DNA from: Streptomyces cyaneus
Lineage (GTDB): Bacteria; Actinomycetota; Actinomycetes; Streptomycetales; Streptomycetaceae
NCBI RefSeq assembly: GCF_004028635.1
Contig: NZ_RQJW01000003.1
Location: forward strand, 992,001 to 1,056,000
Reading direction: 5' to 3'
Length of the DNA stretch: 64,000 bases
Shown: piece by piece, positions 16,414-24,029 of the stretch
Numbering within the stretch: position 1 is the first letter of the stretch
Layout of the letters: every line of letters starts with the position of its first letter
Program-made: the position numbers and the translations under genes
Notes under the pieces: model-generated
The model's input: only the letters and a program-made list of their open reading frames with translations
Databases searched by the model: none
What the model was told of the DNA's origin: nothing

Positions 16414-18431
16414 CCGCGGACCTCCGTCGGCGTCAGGGAACGCTCCAGCTTCAGATACTCCGTGCGGGCCGCCGCCAGCATGTGCCGCATCTGCAGCCGG
16501 TCGCCCTCCTCGGCCGCGAGGAAGGCACCGGACAGCGCGATGTTGCGGATCGAGCCGCCCGCGACGGTGAGTTGGGCGAGGAGGGCCGGGTCGATGTCCT
16601 TGACGGGCGCCCGCGACGGCAGCACCCGGCGCCAGATCTCGGCGCGTTCGTGCTCGGCCGGGAACGGGAAGTCGACGACGAAGCGGATGCGGCGCATGAA
16701 GGCGGTGTCGAGGGCCTTCTTCATGTTGGTGGTGAGGATGGCGAGGCCCCGGTAGGCCTCCATCCTCATCAGCAGATAGCTGACCTCGAGGTTGGCGTAC
16801 CGGTCGTGGCTGTCCTTGACCTCGCTGCGCTTGCCGAACAGGGCGTCGGCCTCGTCGAACAGCAGCAGGGCGCCGCCGCGTTCGGCCGCGTCGAAGACCC
16901 GGCGGAGGTTCTTCTCGGTCTCGCCGATGTACTTGCTGACGACCTGGGAGAGGTCGACGATGAACAGGTCGAGGCCGAGTTCCTTCGCCATCACCTCGGC
17001 GGCGAGCGTCTTGCCGGTGCCGGAGCCGCCGGCGAACATCGCGGTGACGCCCAGGCCGCGGCGCAGGGTGCCGGCGAATCCCCACTCCTGGTGGACGGTC
17101 GCCCGCTGCCGCACATGCGCGACGATCTCGCGCAGCACGCCGGTCTGGCGCTCGTGCAGGACGAGGTCGTCCCAGCCGGCCTGTGGTTCGATACGGCGTC
17201 CCAGCTCGTCCATGCCGATCCGGGCCTCTTCCAGGCCCGCGCGCCAGGCGAGTTCGGCGGCGTCGAGTTGGTCCTCGTACGGCAGGCGGCGGCGTACGGT
17301 CGCGGCGGCGGACCGTACGACGTGCGGAGGCAGTTGGAACTGGGCGACCAGGGAACGGAGTTCGCCCTCGTCGAGGTCGGCGACGGGCTGGAAGGCCTGC
17401 GCCCACAGGTCGACCTGCTCCTCGTCGTCGAGGCGCGGGACCGCCACGCGTGCGCCGTGCGGGCGGTCCGACCGCAGCGGGTCCTCGCTCGACACGACGA
17501 CCGGTACGGCGGCCCCGGCCAGGAAGGCCTCGGTCGCCGCCCGCTGGTCGCGGTCCAGGTCCCCGACCTCGACGAGCAGCGCGGCAGGCAGCAGGATCGC
17601 CTCGCGCTGCCAGAGCCGGGCGAGCCGGTCGCGTTCGGCGGGGTCGGTCGGTACGTCCTCGGCGCCCATCGCGTACAGCCCCAGCCCGGACCTCGCGGCC
17701 GCCGCGGCGGCGATGTCGGCGCGGCTGCGCAGGTCACCGCCGGTCACCTCGACGAGGGGCGGCGCGTCCGGGCCCACCCCCGTCGTCCAGCCCTCGGCGA
17801 CACGGCTCGCGGCCACGTCGTACGACGGTGTCAGCTGCTCGGGCACCGGGGTGCGGCGCAGACGACCGTGGAGGCGGGCGTCCAGGTAGGGCGAGCCCAA
17901 CAGGAAGTGCAGGATGCGCTCGTCCAGGCGCAGTCGGGAGGTCGTCAACCGGGACTCGTCGTCCAGTTCGACGATCCGCCAGCGGCGCAGCGGCGCGACG
18001 GGGGTGAGCGCGCTCCAGTGCGGTTCGGCGAGGGCGGCCAGCGCGAGCGAGAAGGTCGGGTACGCGCGCTGCGGATCACCGCTGGCCGCGGCGCAGCGGG
18101 CCGCCGTCGTGGGGTCCAGCTCGTCGGCGGCGGTGAGGAGGATCAGGTCGCGTTCGAAGGGGGTGAGGCCGAAGCAGGTGAGGAGGGCGTCGAGGGGGGC
18201 GCTGCCCGGGGCGGCCAGGGGGGCCGGGCTCGCGGAGCCGGTGGCGTTCGCCGCGCCGGGCTCGGCGTCGGCCCGCCCGGCGCCTGCCGCGTGGGCGTCG
18301 ATGCGGGACAGGACACGTCGCATCTCCGCGGTCAGCGTCATGCCGGCGTCGTGTCCGTCCGCCGTCGCCGAAGTACCCGGCGTGTCCCGCTCGTTCGTCC
18401 CCATGTCCTCACCTGCCCCCGTCGTTCCCAT
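16404..18431 (-). CDS. CIS-associated AAA+ ATPase (Afp15-like)
   Basis: A 675-aa ATPase. The C-terminal AAA+ domain has Walker A FAGGSGTGKT (K474), Walker B ALLLFDEADALFGKRSEV, and the arginine-rich FMRRIRFVVDFPFP segment. The N-terminal ~430 residues include an inactive-looking ATPase-like region (SDRPHGARVAVPRLDDEE) as in other two-part CIS ATPases. In Afp/PVC this protein (Afp15/Pvc15) is needed for particle assembly; it may act as an assembly or cargo-loading unfoldase. An alternative in-frame ATG lies 9 codons in (MGTNERD). The gene follows the DUF4255 gene by 6 bp and overlaps the next gene. AAA+ identity is certain; substrate is not. Confidence 0.93.
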   Translation of the reverse strand: MGTTGAGEDMGTNERDTPGTSATADGHDAGMTLTAEMRRVLSRIDAHAAGAGRADAEPGAANATGSASPAPLAAPGSAPLDALLTCFGLTPFERDLILLTAADELDPTTAARCAAASGDPQRAYPTFSLALAALAEPHWSALTPVAPLRRWRIVELDDESRLTTSRLRLDERILHFLLGSPYLDARLHGRLRRTPVPEQLTPSYDVAASRVAEGWTTGVGPDAPPLVEVTGGDLRSRADIAAAAAARSGLGLYAMGAEDVPTDPAERDRLARLWQREAILLPAALLVEVGDLDRDQRAATEAFLAGAAVPVVVSSEDPLRSDRPHGARVAVPRLDDEEQVDLWAQAFQPVADLDEGELRSLVAQFQLPPHVVRSAAATVRRRLPYEDQLDAAELAWRAGLEEARIGMDELGRRIEPQAGWDDLVLHERQTGVLREIVAHVRQRATVHQEWGFAGTLRRGLGVTAMFAGGSGTGKTLAAEVMAKELGLDLFIVDLSQVVSKYIGETEKNLRRVFDAAERGGALLLFDEADALFGKRSEVKDSHDRYANLEVSYLLMRMEAYRGLAILTTNMKKALDTAFMRRIRFVVDFPFPAEHERAEIWRRVLPSRAPVKDIDPALLAQLTVAGGSIRNIALSGAFLAAEEGDRLQMRHMLAAARTEYLKLERSLTPTEVRGWV

Positions 18432-18437
18432 GCCGTC

Positions 18438-19382
18438 TCAGTTCTCGGCGCCTTCGGCCGTGCTGTCCGTCTCCGTGCCGCGCGCGGCACCGCCCGTCGA
18501 CTTGCTCGGCTGTGCCGCCTTGCGGCCTCGCGGCGGAGCCTTGGCAGGCGCTTTCGCAGGCGATTTCGCCGCCGCCTTGGCAGGCGCCTTCACCGGCGCC
18601 TTGGAGGGGGCCTTCACGGGTGTCCGGGCGGCAGGCTTCTCAGGTGTCTCGGCCTTCTCGGCCCTGTTGGCGACCTCGACGTCACCTCCGGACCTGCCGG
18701 CCGACTCGACGTCACCACCCGACCTGCTGCTTGACGCGCCGTCACCGATCACCGGCGGCACCGGAGCTCCCGGAGCCCCGAACGGCAGCACCCGTACCTC
18801 GGGCCGCTCGACGGGCTTCGCCGGTACCGGTGTCTCGCGGCCGTCGATGAAGATGAGGGTCGCCTGGTAGACCACCGACAGCGAGTACGGCGTCTGGTAG
18901 AGCATCCCCCACAGCTTCGACGTCTCGTCGATGTCCATCACCGTCGGTGTGAACCGCACCCGCTGGACGGCTTCCGCGAGATCGCTGCCCACCAAGTAGG
19001 GGCGTTCACCGGCCTGTTCGATGACGTCCTTCGGCAGGATCGGTATCTCGTGCAGGGTGCGCACCACGGAGCCGATCAGCCGCTGCCCGACCAGCTCCGT
19101 CTCGTCCCCGTACGCGCTGATCAGATAGTGCAGATCCAGCGCGGCGGCCGGCCGCTTGATCAGCGTGCCGTCGGAGGCACGGGTCGGCAGGTCGTTGCCT
19201 CGCATCGAGGTGTTGGGCGTGACCTGGTAGAGGAACACGTTGATGGTGGGCTGGTCCGGCGGATCCGCCGGCGGCTTGCGCGGCTCCACCTTCACGGCCT
19301 CGTCGAACTCCGGGCCCAGGTTGGACTCGAGCAGCAGGGCGAGGGCCTGGGTGACATGGGCGATGGCGAGTGCGTTGCTCAT
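18438..19382 (-). CDS. DUF4255 (Pvc16-type) tube/sheath terminal cap protein with basic H1-like tail
   Basis: A 314-aa protein. Residues 1-~185 are a DUF4255/Pvc16 N-terminal domain: NALAIAHVTQALALLLESNL, INVFLYQVTPNTSMRGNDLP, ALDLHYLISAYGDE, and WGMLYQTPYSLSVVYQATLI. In Afp/PVC and T4-like systems this protein caps the distal end of the tube and sheath. The last ~110 residues are unusual: two RSGGDVE repeats, then Ala/Lys/Pro-rich sequence (PVKAPSKAPVKAPAKAAAK and more PAK units) resembling histone H1 C-terminal tails. Typical members end soon after the DUF4255 domain. The tail could bind nucleic acid, membrane or other polyanions. The sequence shows only its composition. Confidence 0.88.
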   Translation of the reverse strand: MSNALAIAHVTQALALLLESNLGPEFDEAVKVEPRKPPADPPDQPTINVFLYQVTPNTSMRGNDLPTRASDGTLIKRPAAALDLHYLISAYGDETELVGQRLIGSVVRTLHEIPILPKDVIEQAGERPYLVGSDLAEAVQRVRFTPTVMDIDETSKLWGMLYQTPYSLSVVYQATLIFIDGRETPVPAKPVERPEVRVLPFGAPGAPVPPVIGDGASSSRSGGDVESAGRSGGDVEVANRAEKAETPEKPAARTPVKAPSKAPVKAPAKAAAKSPAKAPAKAPPRGRKAAQPSKSTGGAARGTETDSTAEGAEN

Positions 19383-19415
19383 GAAGTCGGTTCCTCGGTT
19401 CCTCGGTCCGTCATG

Positions 19416-20165
19416 TCACTCCCGCCCCTGCGTCAGGTACTCGGCCAGGCTCAAGGTCGTCGCCGGCCGCCCCGTCGAGGGCGTCCGCTGCCGGGTGCCG
19501 CCGGACGGCGACGGTCCGGCCGTCACCTCCAGCCGCCCGATCTGCACCTGCACCACCTGCTCGGGTGCCCGCGAGGGCCGGCGCGCCGCCGCCTGTCGTA
19601 CGGCGTCCCGTGCCGCCGCGGTGTCCGCGGCGCTGGGCCGCAGCGCAGCCGAGACGGCAGTGGGGGAAACGGCGTCCGTGCCCGGGGGGATGGGCACGGA
19701 CGCCGTGCTCTGGGGTGCGCCCCGCTCCGTGCGCCCACGGCCCGCCCCCCGGTGCGCGGCGTCGGGTGTGGGGCGCGGCTGCGCGGCGACGGGCGCGACG
19801 GGGCGCAGCAGCGGCGCCTCGGGCAGGGCCCTCGTGGCGGGCCGCGGCGCCGGGTCGGCGGGGGCGCGTTCGGTGTGTACGACGGTCCGCTCCCGTTCCG
19901 TGTGCGTCCGGGGCGCGGCCGCCGCCGGACGCGGTGCCTGCTCCGGGTGTACGGCGGACGGCGTGGTGGCGGGCCACAGCAGGTCGGAGCCGTCGTCCGG
20001 CTCGGGCGCGGTGCTGCGGACCGCCTCCACCCGCTCGAACGGGCCCGGCAGCCGGGGCCGTACCCGCACCACATCCGTGCGCGCACCGGCGGCGGCGACC
20101 GGAGTGTGCCGGGCGATCAGCCGGTCGAGGAAGTCGGGCACGGGCGCCCCTTCGGCGTCAGACAT
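19416..20165 (-). CDS. Pro/Ala/Arg-rich CIS operon protein with conserved C-terminal strand
   Basis: A 249-aa, largely disordered protein rich in Pro, Ala and Arg. Only short parts look conserved: PDFLDRLIARHT near the N-terminus, and VVQVQIGRLEVTAG followed by TTLSLAEYLTQ at the C-terminus, a pattern common to linker proteins encoded between the baseplate-like and cap genes of actinobacterial CIS. It starts at ATG 20165 with GGAG nine bases upstream; a GTG two codons earlier is possible. It overlaps the stop of the preceding gene by 8 bp. The function is unknown; a scaffold or anchor for the cap and ATPase fits the context but is inference. Confidence 0.72.
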   Translation of the reverse strand: MSDAEGAPVPDFLDRLIARHTPVAAAGARTDVVRVRPRLPGPFERVEAVRSTAPEPDDGSDLLWPATTPSAVHPEQAPRPAAAAPRTHTERERTVVHTERAPADPAPRPATRALPEAPLLRPVAPVAAQPRPTPDAAHRGAGRGRTERGAPQSTASVPIPPGTDAVSPTAVSAALRPSAADTAAARDAVRQAAARRPSRAPEQVVQVQIGRLEVTAGPSPSGGTRQRTPSTGRPATTLSLAEYLTQGRE

Positions 20166-20916
20166 CCGCACACAGCTCCAGGTAGTAACGGCGCCGCAGC
20201 GGGCTGAGCGCCAGGATCTCCGGCTCGCTCCAGCCGTAGGAGGTGGCGAGCAGATGGACGTCGAGCAGCAGGTCCCGTGCCCAGGCGTCCAGTTCGGTCC
20301 ACAGGTAGGAGGCGATGTCGAGTTCGGCCCGGGTGGCCTCGCCGCACTCGGGGCAGGCGACGTTGAGCGTCACGTCGGCCCCGGGGTCGGCGGCCTCGAC
20401 GGCCTCGGCGATCCGGCGCTGGACCGGGACCGGCAGGTCACCGGCGCCCACGGCCGCCCCGTCGCGCACCGCCGAGACCAGGCACCGTGCGAGCAGGGCC
20501 GCGCGCGGGTCGGCCGCCCGGGCCGCCGCCGTCAGGTCGGCGACACCGGGCAGCCGGAACTCGACGTCCCAGCCGTCCTGCCGCACCCGCACGACAGTCC
20601 CGGCGGACGAGTCGCCCCCGTCCCCCGAACCGCCCCGCCCGCCCAACGACCGAGCGAACTCCCCGGCGTCCAGGTCGAACTCCATGTCCTCCCGGCACGC
20701 CGAGCACGCCAGTCGCACCTGCATCCGCTCCCCGAACAGGGCCCGGCGCAGTGCGAACAGGTCGGCCTCGCGCTCGCCCACCGGCAGTACCGGCAGGCGC
20801 GCGGCGTCGACGTCCGGGCGGGCCGTGCGGTGCAGCAGCAGGGCGCGCCCGTTCGGTGCCTCGGCGAGGCCCGCTTCCCAGGTGGCCAGCAGTTCAGCCG
20901 CCCCGGTGATCGCCAT
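20158..20916 (-). CDS. T4-like baseplate protein with two CxxC zinc-binding pairs
   Basis: A 252-aa protein. Two Cys pairs, LACSACRE (residues ~70-76) and NVACPECG (~195-201), suggest a bound zinc ion. The C-terminus WSEPEILALSPLRRRYYLEL resembles the ending of phage baseplate/assembly chaperone proteins of the T4 gp26/gp28-like type, and similar proteins lie beside the tube gene in eCIS operons. A Gly/Ser/Asp-rich loop (~92-104) interrupts the middle. ATG at 20916. The gene follows the inner tube gene by about 50 bp. It is either a minor baseplate part or an assembly chaperone; family placement is from recalled motifs. Confidence 0.75.
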   Translation of the reverse strand: MAITGAAELLATWEAGLAEAPNGRALLLHRTARPDVDAARLPVLPVGEREADLFALRRALFGERMQVRLACSACREDMEFDLDAGEFARSLGGRGGSGDGGDSSAGTVVRVRQDGWDVEFRLPGVADLTAAARAADPRAALLARCLVSAVRDGAAVGAGDLPVPVQRRIAEAVEAADPGADVTLNVACPECGEATRAELDIASYLWTELDAWARDLLLDVHLLATSYGWSEPEILALSPLRRRYYLELCADV

Positions 20917-20966
20917 CTCCTCCCCCGCTTCCCACGAGTCCCGAGCTCCCCCCGACTACCGCCGTA

Positions 20967-21491
20967 TCAGGCGGGGTTGAGGAAGGAGGGCTCCTCCGGC
21001 TCGGGCACCTCGTAGTCCCGCTCCCAGCCCTCGCACTCGAGCTTCAGCGACTGGATGGCCACCGCGTTGGCGTTGGCGTCCAGCTCGCCGAGGACCTGGT
21101 ACTCGCTGGGCCAGGTCCGGTACAGCTTGTGCGAGACGGCGACCTGGCCGGCCTCGTTGAGGACCTGGATGACTATGTCCTTGCGGAAGTCGGCGAGGGA
21201 CACCTCGGAGCCGAGGCCCGCGCCGACCTGCCAGACCTTGTTGGCCCAGCGGTCGAACTCGGGGTCGTGGGTGACCCCGCGCTCCAGGGTGATGCCCTCG
21301 AACTCGGAGCGGCCCGGCGACTTGCGCGGGGACGACGGGTCGCCACCGTGGCGGTGCTTGACGACCTCGGTGGTCCGCTTGAGCGGACTGATCTTGCTGA
21401 TGCCGGCGACCGTGCGACCGTCCCACAGGACCAGGAACTTGAAGTTCTTGTAGGGGTCGAAGCGATGCGCGTTGACCGTGAACTCAGCCAT
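20967..21491 (-). CDS. CIS inner tube protein, gp19/Hcp-like (Afp1-like)
   Basis: A 174-aa tail-tube protein of the T4 gp19 family. The FKFLVLWDGRTVAGISKISP segment, then LKRTTEVVKHRHGG, then FEGITLERGVTHDPEFDRWA, match the tube fold that stacks as hexameric rings inside the sheath. The C-terminal half has YRTWPSEYQVLGELDANANA and VAIQSLKLECEGWERD. Family members are usually about 145-150 aa; the extra length is a loop (residues ~45-60, DPSSPRKSPGRS) and an acidic tail. ATG at 21491, 33 bp after the sheath stop. Tube and sheath genes at the head of the operon fit the high copy number of these proteins. Confidence 0.93.
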   Translation of the reverse strand: MAEFTVNAHRFDPYKNFKFLVLWDGRTVAGISKISPLKRTTEVVKHRHGGDPSSPRKSPGRSEFEGITLERGVTHDPEFDRWANKVWQVGAGLGSEVSLADFRKDIVIQVLNEAGQVAVSHKLYRTWPSEYQVLGELDANANAVAIQSLKLECEGWERDYEVPEPEEPSFLNPA

Positions 21492-21524
21492 CGGATTCCT
21501 TCAGTTCTCCACGATTCCCGGCGC

Positions 21525-23390
21525 TCAGAGCGCGAACTGCCCGGACGTCTGCTGGATTTTGACGATCACGAACTCCGCCGGCCGCACCGGTGCGATGCCG
21601 ACGAGGACGTTGACGATGCCGTTCTCGATGTCCTCGGCGGTCGTCGTGTCGCTGTCGCACTTGACGAAGTACGCCTCGCGCGGGGTACCGCCCTTGAAGG
21701 CGCCCTGGCGGAAGAGCGTGTGCAGGTACGAGGAGGCGGCGAGCCGGATCTGCTGCCACAGGTTCTCGTCGTTGGGCTCGAACACCACCCACTGCAGGCC
21801 GCGCTGGAGGCTCTCCTCGACGTGCAGCGCGAGCCGCCGTACGGGGACGTACTTCCACTCGCTGTCGAGCGCGTCCGAGCCCTCCAGCGTGCGCGCACCC
21901 CAGACGACCGGGCCGGTGACCGGGAAGGTGCGCAGGCAGTTGACGCCCAGCGGGTTGAGCAGGCCCGTCTCACGGTCGGTGAGGTTGACGGTGAGCGAGT
22001 GCACGCCCGCGAGCCGTGCCTCGGTGCCGGCCGGTGCCTTCCACACGCCGCGCTCGGAGTCGGTGCGGGCGATGACGCCGGCGACCGCGCCGGACGGCGG
22101 GAAGGAGCGCAGCCGGCCCGTGAGCGGGTCGGTGAGCTGGAGGTGCGGGAAGTACAGGCCGGCGTGGTTTCCGCGTACGGCGTCGAAGGCGGCGAGCCCG
22201 GCGCGTGCGGAGTCGACGCTGACCCAGGTGCTCGGCGCGTCGACCAGCAGGAAGATCCGGCGCTCGGCACACAGCCGCTGGGCGGCGGAGATAACGGTGA
22301 GCGCGTCCTCGGTCTTCTCGTACGCCGCGAGCTCGGGCAGCGCCAGCAGGTTGACGTCGGCGACGCCGCGCAGCGCCTGGATGCCGGTCTTGTCGCCCTC
22401 GGAGCCGATGAGGTCGCGCGGGCCGGGTGCCGCGCCGTCCTCGCCGCCCTCCAGCGGGAAGACGGGCGGGTTGACGGAGGCTTCCAGGCCCAGGTCGTTG
22501 GCGCACTCGCCGAGGAAGCGGACGACGTCCTCGGGGTCGGTGGAGCCGGCGACGACCTGGATACGGCGGCCGAAGGCGGTGACCTCGGCGCCCGCGAAGG
22601 CGTGCTTGCCGGGCGCGTCGGGCAGGGCGCGCAGCTTGCGCTCCAGGAGCAGCGCCAACTCGGCCACGGAGCACGGGGCTTCGCCGTCGCAGTCGGGGTC
22701 GTAGAGCTTGAACTCGCGCTCGACCTCGCCGATCTTGACGGTCAGGTCGACTTCCAGGTTCGGCAGTTCGTCGCCGAAGGGCTTGGAGACGGTGCCGGAC
22801 GGGTCGGGGCGGCCCTCGCCGACGACTTCGACGCGGATCAGTTTCGAGCCCGCGTTGATCACGGTCTGCGCGTAGCGGCCGTTCGCCGGGTCCATGGACA
22901 GGCCCGTGAAGCTCTCCCGGGCGTCGCCCTTGGCGTCGTAGACGCGCAGGTTGAACGTCTCGTCGGGGCACGGCGTGTCGTGGTCGACGGCGACCCGCAG
23001 GCCGTTGCCCCAGACGCCGGGCTCCTTGGCGTGCACCTCGAGGACCGGGCCCTCGCTGTGGCCCTCGGTGGACTTGAGGGTGACGCAGGCGGCCTTGCCG
23101 CTGCCGGCCTTGGCGACACGGACGATCACCGCGACGGTGCCGCCGTTGCCGAAGAACTGGTGGACCGCGTAGCCGACGGCGCTCTGCGCGCTCAGGCCGC
23201 CGAAGCGGCGCTCGAACTCCGTGAAGCTGGTGACGCGTACCGGCTCGTTGAGCGGACCCCGTCGGGTGTGGCCCACAAAGGCCGTCACGGACGTGGTCAA
23301 GGTCGAGATCGTGCGGGTGCTGCTGGGAAGTTCTTCGACGTAGACGCCGGGATACGTCGGCTTGGCGGCGCTGAGAGCGCTCATCGGCAT
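21525..23390 (-). CDS. CIS contractile sheath protein (Afp2-like)
   Basis: A 621-aa phage tail sheath protein and the first gene of the leftward operon. The N-terminus PTYPGVYVEELPSSTRTI and TSVTAFVGHTRRGPLNEP, and the C-terminus IENGIVNVLVGIAPVRPAEF and IVKIQQTSGQ, are classic sheath signatures; these ends form the handshake strands linking subunits. A C-terminal GLQWVVFEPNDENLWQQIR is also conserved. At 621 aa it is larger than minimal sheaths (about 350-500 aa), with the extra sequence in the middle as surface domain insertions. Two start codons are possible, ATG 23390 and ATG 23384, both near an AGGAGGGG site. Only one sheath gene is seen, whereas Afp/PVC have three paralogues. Confidence 0.95.
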   Translation of the reverse strand: MPMSALSAAKPTYPGVYVEELPSSTRTISTLTTSVTAFVGHTRRGPLNEPVRVTSFTEFERRFGGLSAQSAVGYAVHQFFGNGGTVAVIVRVAKAGSGKAACVTLKSTEGHSEGPVLEVHAKEPGVWGNGLRVAVDHDTPCPDETFNLRVYDAKGDARESFTGLSMDPANGRYAQTVINAGSKLIRVEVVGEGRPDPSGTVSKPFGDELPNLEVDLTVKIGEVEREFKLYDPDCDGEAPCSVAELALLLERKLRALPDAPGKHAFAGAEVTAFGRRIQVVAGSTDPEDVVRFLGECANDLGLEASVNPPVFPLEGGEDGAAPGPRDLIGSEGDKTGIQALRGVADVNLLALPELAAYEKTEDALTVISAAQRLCAERRIFLLVDAPSTWVSVDSARAGLAAFDAVRGNHAGLYFPHLQLTDPLTGRLRSFPPSGAVAGVIARTDSERGVWKAPAGTEARLAGVHSLTVNLTDRETGLLNPLGVNCLRTFPVTGPVVWGARTLEGSDALDSEWKYVPVRRLALHVEESLQRGLQWVVFEPNDENLWQQIRLAASSYLHTLFRQGAFKGGTPREAYFVKCDSDTTTAEDIENGIVNVLVGIAPVRPAEFVIVKIQQTSGQFAL

Positions 23391-23929
23391 TCCCCCTCCT
23401 ACTCCCTGTCTCGGGTACCGGACAAAGGCACCAAGAGATGGCAGAGGGAGGCATTCCCGACCCGGCGCACGAAAACGCCACCCACAAGGGCGACGTCAAC
23501 ACGTGCACCGCACCAGTTTCCCCCGTCATCACCGTGGGCGATCGACCGCACGGCTCAAGCAGCGCGCTTGTGACTCCTGATGCTCAAGTGCTCAACCCAC
23601 CTTGGTGTGTTCGAAGTTGACCGAGCAAGGCGGCTTCAGGCCAGCCAGGCAGGGGGTTTGGTGAAGGCGCCTTCCCTGCATCCGCACATCGCACCTGCGC
23701 GCCCCGGCCAGCTGGTTCACATTTCCTACACAGGGGGTGCCGAGGCGAAGCACCCGGCAAGCCCGACCCCTCGACGGAAAGCCCTTTCTCGCACCGTTCG
23801 ACTGGTCGTACGTTCGTGCGACCTCCGCGAGTTGCGCACAACGTGCCATGGCTGGTTTTCCGGGGGTGACGCGAACCCGCCGCACCGACGTCTACCCGCA
23901 TAGGGCCGGTGAAATCTCACCGCCATGTC
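23391..23929. other. intergenic region between divergent CIS and sugar operons
   Basis: About 540 bp between the sheath start and the glucarate-operon promoter. The short open frames here (for example 23580-23903 plus and 23584-23901 minus) overlap each other, lack good ribosome sites and resemble no family, so no gene is called. An AGGAGGGG ribosome site for the sheath lies at 23393-23400. No convincing leftward -35/-10 pair for the CIS operon was recognised, which may mean a developmentally controlled sigma factor or an activator is used. Confidence 0.5.
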
Positions 23930-23959
23930 TTGACATACGGCCGAAACGATTCGTAACTT
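23930..23959 (+). promoter_or_regulatory. candidate promoter of the glucarate-type ABC operon
   Basis: TTGACA at 23930-23935 and TAACTT at 23954-23959 with an 18-bp spacer, about 70 bp before the binding-protein start. The -35 is a perfect consensus; the -10 fits the TANNNT pattern. Confidence 0.5.
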
Positions 23960-23987
23960 GGCCGATCATTTAGATGCATGAAGAGAG

Positions 23988-24001
23988 TTCACGTATGTGA
24001 A
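23988..24001. promoter_or_regulatory. candidate operator palindrome in the leader of the ABC operon
   Basis: Perfect inverted repeat TTCAC-GTAT-GTGAA placed downstream of the candidate promoter and about 30 bp before the chosen ATG at 24030. Its position in the 5' leader fits a repressor site. The cognate regulator is not evident; no GntR or LacI gene adjoins this operon. Confidence 0.4.
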
Positions 24002-24029
24002 TTCCATGGAACAACCACGGAGTGTGCCC

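Noticed and set aside
23438..23973. Several 60-110 codon frames on both strands in the intergenic region
   Set aside because: They overlap each other, lack good ribosome sites and show no recognisable protein pattern.
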